Both the position numbers and the translations under genes were made by a program. DNA of 22,894 nt, taken from Tannerella sp. (GTDB taxonomy: Bacteria > Bacteroidota > Bacteroidia > Bacteroidales > Tannerellaceae). The notes beneath the pieces were generated by a model that saw nothing but the letters and a program-made list of their open reading frames with translations, was not told the origin of the DNA and ran no database searches. This document shows, one piece after another, positions 16,067 through 20,349 of the stretch; position 1 is the first letter of the stretch; the number at the start of each line of letters is the position of its first letter. Location of the stretch: contig JAISGW010000068.1 of assembly GCA_031262895.1 (NCBI GenBank), forward strand, positions 1 to 22,894. The letters are read 5' to 3'.

Positions 16067-16984
16067 TTACACCCGTTCCGCCATGCGCAATTTGGCGCTG
16101 CGCGAACGGGGATTCCTTTCCATTTCTTCCGTTGACGGGCGGATGACCCGGTTGTTCACGAGGCGAAAGGGAACCTGTTTGTTTCCGTAAAAATCCTGTT
16201 CCGTTTTCCCCTCAAAATTGCCGTCGCGGAGGAAGTTTTTCACCAAGCGGTCTTCCAAAGAATGATAGGTGATGACCACTAAGCGGCCGCCCGGTTTTAA
16301 GACTTCCGTCGTCTGGCTGAGCAGGGCACGCAGGGCGCCCATTTCGTCGTTCACTTCAATGCGTAAGGCCTGAAACACCTGCGCCATGAATTTGTTCTCC
16401 TTTTCACGGCCGATAAAGGGAGCTAAAAGCGCCGATAAATCCGAACTGGTCGAAACCGGTTTTGCCTGCCGCGCCTGCACCAGCGCATGGGCCAAGACGC
16501 GCGACTGCTTCAATTCGCCGTACAGGTAAAACACCTTAGCCAAGGCTTCCTCGGAATAATTGTTGATAATATCGGCTGCCGTACGCGGGCTGCGGGTATT
16601 CATCCGCATGTCCAATTTCCCGTCGAAACGGAAGGAAAAACCGCGTTCCTTATCATCGAAATGGTGAGAAGAAACGCCCAAATCAGCCAGCAAACCGTCC
16701 ACTTTTCCCAGCACTTTATACAGGTGCATAAAGTTGCGCAGATAGCGGAAATTGGCGCGCACAAAAACGAAACGGGAATCCTCCGGACAATTGGCCTCGG
16801 CATCGGCGTCCTGGTCGAAACCGTAAAGCCGTCCCTGCCCGCCTAAACGGCGGAGTATTTCGCGGGAATGCCCGCCGCCGCCGTAAGTAACGTCTACATA
16901 AATGCCTTCTGGCCGCAGGGACAAACCATCCACGCTCTCGTTCAACAATACCGGAATATGGTAAGCCTCTTTCGAATTTCCCAT
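16067..16984 (-). CDS. rsmH: 16S rRNA (cytosine-1402 N4) methyltransferase RsmH (MraW)
   Basis: RsmH methylates N4 of C1402 in the decoding centre of 16S rRNA, using S-adenosylmethionine. The chosen start gives a 305-residue protein beginning MGNSKEAYHIPVLLNESV, matching the family's normal HIPVLL start. The frame is open 47 codons further upstream, but that extension (QACAFIVLKTFLSF...) has no family resemblance and covers the likely promoter, so I reject it. Motifs: the SAM-binding YVDVTYGGGGHS (29-40), GFDQD, LADLGVSSHHFD, GFSFRFDGKLDMRMN and VVITYHSLEDRLVK. It is the first gene of the operon. mraZ, which usually precedes it, is not present; a surface lipoprotein gene in the same direction lies upstream. 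Confidence 0.96.
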   Translation of the reverse strand: MGNSKEAYHIPVLLNESVDGLSLRPEGIYVDVTYGGGGHSREILRRLGGQGRLYGFDQDADAEANCPEDSRFVFVRANFRYLRNFMHLYKVLGKVDGLLADLGVSSHHFDDKERGFSFRFDGKLDMRMNTRSPRTAADIINNYSEEALAKVFYLYGELKQSRVLAHALVQARQAKPVSTSSDLSALLAPFIGREKENKFMAQVFQALRIEVNDEMGALRALLSQTTEVLKPGGRLVVITYHSLEDRLVKNFLRDGNFEGKTEQDFYGNKQVPFRLVNNRVIRPSTEEMERNPRSRSAKLRMAERV

Positions 16985-17022
16985 TTTATTGTTCTTTGTG
17001 CTCTTTGTTTCCGTTTGGACTG

Positions 17023-17030
17023 TAAAATTA
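17023..17030 (-). promoter_or_regulatory. Candidate promoter -7 box for the rsmH-ftsZ operon (weak)
   Basis: In the coding sense the bases read TAATTTTA, one mismatch from the Bacteroidetes -7 consensus TAnnTTTG. A TTTG lies 23 bp upstream, longer than the usual spacing. A start just downstream would leave an A-rich leader of about 30 bases before rsmH. It is the best candidate in the 170-bp gap, but weak. Confidence 0.25.
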
Positions 17031-17097
17031 GATATTTCACCATAAACGAATTGCAAATTTCCTGTAAAAAAGGAGAGAAAAGTTTTCAACACAATGA

Positions 17098-17115
17098 AGG
17101 CGCAAGCTTGCGCCT
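17098..17115 (-). terminator. Perfect 18-bp palindrome after the lipoprotein gene, likely terminator hairpin
   Basis: AGGCGCAAGCTTGCGCCT is a perfect palindrome, about 40 bp after the lipoprotein stop. In the transcript it can form a seven-pair GC-rich stem with a four-base loop. The following bases (TCATTGTGTTGAAAACTTTT) are only moderately T-rich, so termination may be partial and some transcripts could read into rsmH. The remaining gap sequence around it shows no gene. Confidence 0.4.
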
Positions 17116-17154
17116 GCGCCCCCATTACTCATTGTTCACTGCTTATTTCTCTTC

Positions 17155-19551
17155 CTATTTTGCCGTCGCACAAACGCGGAAACCGACACGACCGTCAGAG
17201 TCTGTTCCCGGAAGCCCCCAATCACGCTGCGCTGCACTTGCATAATTAATTGTAGTATGAAAAAAGGCGCCACGTATCATGTATACAGGATAACCGTAGG
17301 TTATCGGATCCGCTCCTGTCGGGTCAATTGGCGTGGGGAAAGGATACGTCGGTGTTTGCAAATCCCTACACCATTCTCCAACATTGCCGCACATGTCCTC
17401 AATATTCCAAGGATTTTTTCCCTTGGATGCTGTACCCACTTTATGCGAATGTCCTCCACTATTTGTTGCTATCCATCCGAAACCGTCATCCCAAGTGTCA
17501 CTCATACCATTATACTTATAGGTGGTACCGCATTGGGCTGCATTTTGCCATTGGGCTTCGGTAGGCAACTTAAAGGTGTAAGCCGGATTCTTACTGCTCA
17601 ACCAATCGCAATAGGCTACCGCGCCATACCAAGTCATCCATATAGCAGGATAATCATCGTAACCCACCATCGGTTGCCATTGTTTGCTTGTATATGTCAT
17701 CCCACCTATAATAGCAGTAGTAGCTAAACCATGCTCATTCATCCAAATCGAATCGTTCGGCAGTTTGCCGGAAGCACCCACACCCACATCATTGAGGAAG
17801 GTTGCGAACTGGGCATTGGTCACTTCCGTCGTACCCATATAATAGGGCTGCGTCAAGGTGATTTCCGTGCCGGTTCCGGCTTTGGTAGGTTCGCCCGACC
17901 AGAACTTCCCCTTGGGGATATAGGCCATTTGGAAGCTGAAGGCGCCTCCCTTGACAGGCACCGTGACGCGGCTGAGCGTACCGGCCGCTATGCCCTGCGT
18001 GACGGTGAAGACGCGCTTGGCGGTGGCGGCGTAAAGGGTGATGCTGCCCGTGCGTTGAGTGCCGCTCTCGTTGCGGCGGACGGAGTAGACGAGGCTGTCG
18101 CCCTCATAACCCATGCTGCTTTCCAGCGTCAGCCAGCCCGCGCCCGAGGTCACCTCGGCCGTCCAGGTCTGCTGGTTCGTGTGCACGGCCCCCGCCGCTA
18201 TCTGAAGATGCTCCTCACCCGTAAGCAGGGTGTCCGCACGTTCCATCCCCTGGGCTTCCAGGACGAGCGTCGGAGGCGTCGGTATCAATTGCGTGCTGTC
18301 GTAATCGTCTATGCTGCCCACGCCGAATTCTATGCGGGGGAAAGCCTTGCCGTCGAAGTCAAAGGTGAACTGGTAGCGCTTGCCCATCTGGAAGGCGAAG
18401 GAATTCAGATTAGCAATGCCGGAGAAGTTGGGCTTCCCCTGGTAATTGCTGCCGCTATAAAGGCCGGGGAAGCGATAATAGACGCGGGTGCCGGGAGAGG
18501 CGACAACCTGCAGGGTCGTCGCTGCCCTGTACGTTATCAAAATACCCGGCTCCGTAGGCTCCGCCTCGCCCTTCTTCAGGATGTGGTTGTCCGTAAAGCC
18601 GATGTTGAAGCCCTGCGGCAGCACCGGCATCTGTTCCGTCGGGGCAGTCAGGCTGATATAAGAAGAATTTGGCCCACGCGGCGGCAGGCTGATGGAATAG
18701 GAGCCGTCGCCTTGCAGCGGGATGCCCGCCGTGTAATCCACCAAGCTGCTCTGGCCCGTCCAGTAAATATTGTCCTTCGTGAAATCCTGCGAGAGGTCCA
18801 GGCGGCCGTGCGTGTTCAGGTTGATGAGCTGCACCTTCTCTATGGTCACGTCCAAATCCTTGGTCATGTTACGGGCCGCAAAGGTGGCCATCGAAAGGGC
18901 GTGGCGGAAGTCTAAGCGCACCGTGTCGCCCTTGGCCAAGGCCTGTTTCTTCACCGCGATGAGAAAATCTTCCGGCAGCTTCGCACCGCTCGGTTTCGAG
19001 CCGGTAATCGTGGGACCCGGTTCGTTAGGAACTAAGTAGTCGATGTAGGCGTTGTCACGCGGCGCAGGGGCATTCATCTGCGAAAAGAAGCCGTTCACGT
19101 TCACCGAAGCCGCCGGCGAGTAGGCGTAGAAGCTGACCGCATCGTTCCTGGCCGGCCAGTACACAGAGGGGGAATAACCCCAATGACCGAGGCTGTCCCT
19201 GCGCAGCACGTTGATGCGCTCGAAGAAGTTGAAGCCCGTCTCACTCTTCAGGGTCTGCTGACCCGGCAGGCTCGACTGCGGCAGGTTGGCCGAGACTTTG
19301 AAGTTCGTGATGTTGTTGCCGTCTATCACCGGCGCCTTCGTCGACGCGACGGCCCCCGAGTTGAAGTCTATCGGCTTGCTGCCGGCCTGCAGGGGCGGGT
19401 CAACGATGGGCTTGTCCTTGTCGGTACCCGTATCATCCGAACAGGAGGCCAAAGCCAGCGTCACCGCCATGCAGGCGGCGGCAAGATAATCAAGGCGGGT
19501 AGTACGGCCTCTGCGGGCCAATGTTTTGAAGCGTTTAAATCTTGTATTCAT
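17155..19551 (-). CDS. Surface lipoprotein: fimbrillin-like + BACON + SUMF1-type domains
   Basis: A 798-residue protein with a basic N-terminus, a hydrophobic stretch and a lipobox ending LALASC (Cys37) followed by SDD, so it is predicted to be a lipoprotein, probably at the outer membrane or exported. Residues from about 60 to 430 resemble fimbrillin/Mfa-like subunits (VYWPARNDAVSFYAYSP; DFRHALSMATFAARN). Residues about 432-525 look like a BACON domain (QTWTAEVTSGAGWLTL ... ending VTQG). The C-terminus, about 540-798, is an FGE-sulfatase/SUMF1 fold (YYMGTTEVTNAQF, LPTEAQWQNA, CGNVGEWCRD, GRVGFRVC). The Cys pair that catalytic formylglycine enzymes carry just after the RGG(S/A) turn is missing (RGAFFHTTINYASAAQ), so I infer a binding rather than an enzymatic role. 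A second copy with a different C-terminus lies upstream. It is not part of the division pathway. Confidence 0.88.
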   Translation of the reverse strand: MNTRFKRFKTLARRGRTTRLDYLAAACMAVTLALASCSDDTGTDKDKPIVDPPLQAGSKPIDFNSGAVASTKAPVIDGNNITNFKVSANLPQSSLPGQQTLKSETGFNFFERINVLRRDSLGHWGYSPSVYWPARNDAVSFYAYSPAASVNVNGFFSQMNAPAPRDNAYIDYLVPNEPGPTITGSKPSGAKLPEDFLIAVKKQALAKGDTVRLDFRHALSMATFAARNMTKDLDVTIEKVQLINLNTHGRLDLSQDFTKDNIYWTGQSSLVDYTAGIPLQGDGSYSISLPPRGPNSSYISLTAPTEQMPVLPQGFNIGFTDNHILKKGEAEPTEPGILITYRAATTLQVVASPGTRVYYRFPGLYSGSNYQGKPNFSGIANLNSFAFQMGKRYQFTFDFDGKAFPRIEFGVGSIDDYDSTQLIPTPPTLVLEAQGMERADTLLTGEEHLQIAAGAVHTNQQTWTAEVTSGAGWLTLESSMGYEGDSLVYSVRRNESGTQRTGSITLYAATAKRVFTVTQGIAAGTLSRVTVPVKGGAFSFQMAYIPKGKFWSGEPTKAGTGTEITLTQPYYMGTTEVTNAQFATFLNDVGVGASGKLPNDSIWMNEHGLATTAIIGGMTYTSKQWQPMVGYDDYPAIWMTWYGAVAYCDWLSSKNPAYTFKLPTEAQWQNAAQCGTTYKYNGMSDTWDDGFGWIATNSGGHSHKVGTASKGKNPWNIEDMCGNVGEWCRDLQTPTYPFPTPIDPTGADPITYGYPVYMIRGAFFHTTINYASAAQRDWGLPGTDSDGRVGFRVCATAK
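17990..19170. repeat. Direct repeat with about 21710-22893 (paralogous lipoprotein genes)
   Basis: The DNA coding for the fimbrillin-like and BACON parts is highly similar, over about 1.2 kb, to the window's last 1.2 kb, in the same orientation and about 3.7 kb apart. For example, GTGCTGTCGTAATCGTCTAT is identical in both (near 18291 and 22012). Similarity drops sharply beyond the end of the BACON domain, on the C-terminal side. Confidence 0.85.
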
Positions 19552-19577
19552 ATACGTATAATTACGTGAATCGGCTG

Positions 19578-19585
19578 CAAAACTA
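19578..19585 (-). promoter_or_regulatory. Promoter -7 box of the fimbrillin-like lipoprotein gene
   Basis: The coding-sense octamer TAGTTTTG fits the Bacteroidetes -7 consensus TAnnTTTG exactly and lies 26 bp before the ATG. A TTTG is found 25 bp upstream, which is longer than usual, so the -33 element is uncertain. Confidence 0.5.
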
Positions 19586-19611
19586 TGGCCCAGTCCGCTA
19601 AGACAGGTGAC

Positions 19612-19648
19612 AAATCGTACAAATTCGCACGGTAAATCGTACGAATTT
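19612..19648. promoter_or_regulatory. Operator-like paired repeat upstream of the lipoprotein promoter
   Basis: Two copies of AAATCGTAC(A/G)AATT start at 19612 and 19634, 22 bp apart (about two helical turns). Each contains a near-palindromic core around CGTAC(G), and AAATTCG at 19621 pairs with CGAATTT at 19642 as an inverted repeat. The site sits 25-65 bp upstream of the -7 box, a normal place for a regulator. No regulator gene is in the window. Confidence 0.4.
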
Positions 19649-19655
19649 AGGGATT

Positions 19656-19703
19656 AGACTTTGAGACCATGAGACTTTAAGACCTTGAGACCACAAGACT
19701 TCA
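19656..19703. repeat. Octamer tandem repeat, six units
   Basis: AGAC recurs exactly every eight bases at 19656, 19664, 19672, 19680, 19688 and 19696, with degenerate intervening bases (TTTG, CATG, TTTA, CTTG, CACA). It lies upstream of the lipoprotein promoter and has no open reading value. Confidence 0.85.
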
Positions 19704-19706
19704 CTC

Positions 19707-19748
19707 TAATAATTGATAATTTATAATTGATAATTAATAATTGAATTT
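19707..19748. repeat. AT-rich heptamer tandem repeat, six units
   Basis: The 42 bases split into three 14-bp blocks, TAATAATTGATAAT, TTATAATTGATAAT and TAATAATTGAATTT, which themselves are seven-base units. The array directly precedes the plus-strand promoter-like box at 19753. Confidence 0.85.
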
Positions 19749-19752
19749 TTGC

Positions 19753-19760
19753 TATCTTTG
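19753..19760 (+). promoter_or_regulatory. Plus-strand promoter-like box TATCTTTG
   Basis: TATCTTTG is a perfect match to the Bacteroidetes -7 box, preceded by AT-rich DNA with TTG elements. It points away from the lipoprotein gene, into a stretch without a recognised gene. The first downstream ATG (19780) opens a 76-codon frame of no known family that runs over the 21-bp repeats. The product may be a small RNA, a leader peptide or a decayed gene. Confidence 0.4.
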
Positions 19761-19916
19761 GGGCAAGAAAAGTACCTGAATGACACCCCCTCTTCAAAAA
19801 GTATCGGACAAGACCTGCCAAATGGGAAGAATTGCCAATGACAAAATGGCAAAACCCTGGCTTACAAGCGGAAAAAAACAACGTCTTGCGACGATGGGCT
19901 CGCGAGAACAATTTGT

Positions 19917-19968
19917 CAAGACGTTAAGTTTTCGCCGCAAAACGTTGATTTCTTTCCGCAAGACGTTA
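19917..19968. repeat. 21-bp phased repeats (CAA(G/A)ACGTT), three copies
   Basis: CAAGACGTTA, CAAAACGTTG and CAAGACGTTA start at 19917, 19938 and 19959, exactly 21 bp apart. An inverted copy of the 11-mer CGCAAGACGTT lies at 19880-19890 (AACGTCTTGCG). Even spacing at two helical turns resembles an array of protein-binding sites (iteron-like). Confidence 0.75.
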
Positions 19969-20001
19969 CATTGTTTTTGTGCGTTCGTGAGTCCTTCTTC
20001 C

Positions 20002-20017
20002 GTTGCCTGAAGGCAAC
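20002..20017. repeat. Small palindrome GTTGCCT-GA-AGGCAAC
   Basis: A perfect seven-base stem with a two-base centre. It is the first of a series of palindromes that continues to 20316. Confidence 0.7.
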
Positions 20018-20027
20018 CTATATGGAT

Positions 20028-20205
20028 GGGGCTAAAGCCCCAAATCCTCATTCCGGCTTCCTATCACGTTCGCTGAAAGCGAACGGCAATGAAGTGTGAC
20101 TAAGGACAGCCTTCAACCTAAAAGACAATATGAGTCACCCCTTGATTGCCGTTCGCTTTCAGCGAACGGGCAAAAGGCAAAACCATTTTTCGGGGCTTTA
20201 GCCCC
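20028..20205. repeat. Nested mirror-symmetric palindrome element (178 bp)
   Basis: Two kinds of hairpin are each present twice, in opposite orientation around one centre near 20117. The outer pair is GGGGCTAAAGCCCC (20028-20041) and its reverse complement GGGGCTTTAGCCCC (20192-20205). The inner pair is a perfect 24-bp inverted repeat, 20067-20090 and 20145-20168, each containing CGTTCGCT-NNN-AGCGAACG. Thus each arm is itself a hairpin, and the arms pair with each other. The DNA between the arms does not match, so it is not a simple long palindrome. The layout resembles paired REP-type palindromes (a BIME). No transposase is visible in the window. Confidence 0.85.
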
Positions 20206-20245
20206 CTTGCCGGCTTGTAAAAACGCACCGCTTGGCACCGCTATT

Positions 20246-20268
20246 CCCCCTCTCCTTGGGAGAGGGGG
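20246..20268. repeat. Strong GC-rich hairpin CCCCCTCTCC-TTG-GGAGAGGGGG
   Basis: A perfect ten-pair stem with a three-base loop. Sequences of this type are a frequently dispersed extragenic repeat in Bacteroidetes. It lies just beyond the probable terminator of the upstream lipoprotein gene and may act as a second stop or an RNA 3' end. Confidence 0.7.
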
Positions 20269-20274
20269 TGAGGT

Positions 20275-20316
20275 AAAAAGGAAGCCCCCTTCCCTTTGGA
20301 GGGGAAAGAGGCTTTC
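20275..20316 (-). terminator. Probable intrinsic terminator of the second lipoprotein gene
   Basis: In the coding sense a stem of about 12 pairs (AAGCC...GGCTT outside, CTTTCCC...GGGAAGG inside, with one G-U pair and small asymmetries) is followed by CCTTTTTACC. It starts about 35 bp after the stop codon at 20350. Confidence 0.55.
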
Positions 20317-20349
20317 AAAAAGGCACAACTAAGAACAATGTAAAGCAAA

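Noticed and set aside
16985..17125. Longer rsmH start adding 47 residues
   Set aside because: The extension does not match RsmH, covers the likely promoter and leader, and the ATG at 16984 gives the family's normal N-terminus.
19780..20010. 76-codon plus-strand frame after the TATCTTTG box
   Set aside because: No family resemblance, low-complexity repeats and a run into palindromes. The promoter makes a transcript possible, but I cannot support a protein.
20113..20328. Short open frames through the palindrome region on both strands
   Set aside because: They arise from GC-rich hairpins and have no protein-like features or start context.
17155..20349. Complete diversity-generating retroelement
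   Set aside because: No reverse transcriptase, accessory protein or template repeat is present, and the two C-termini do not differ in an adenine-specific way.
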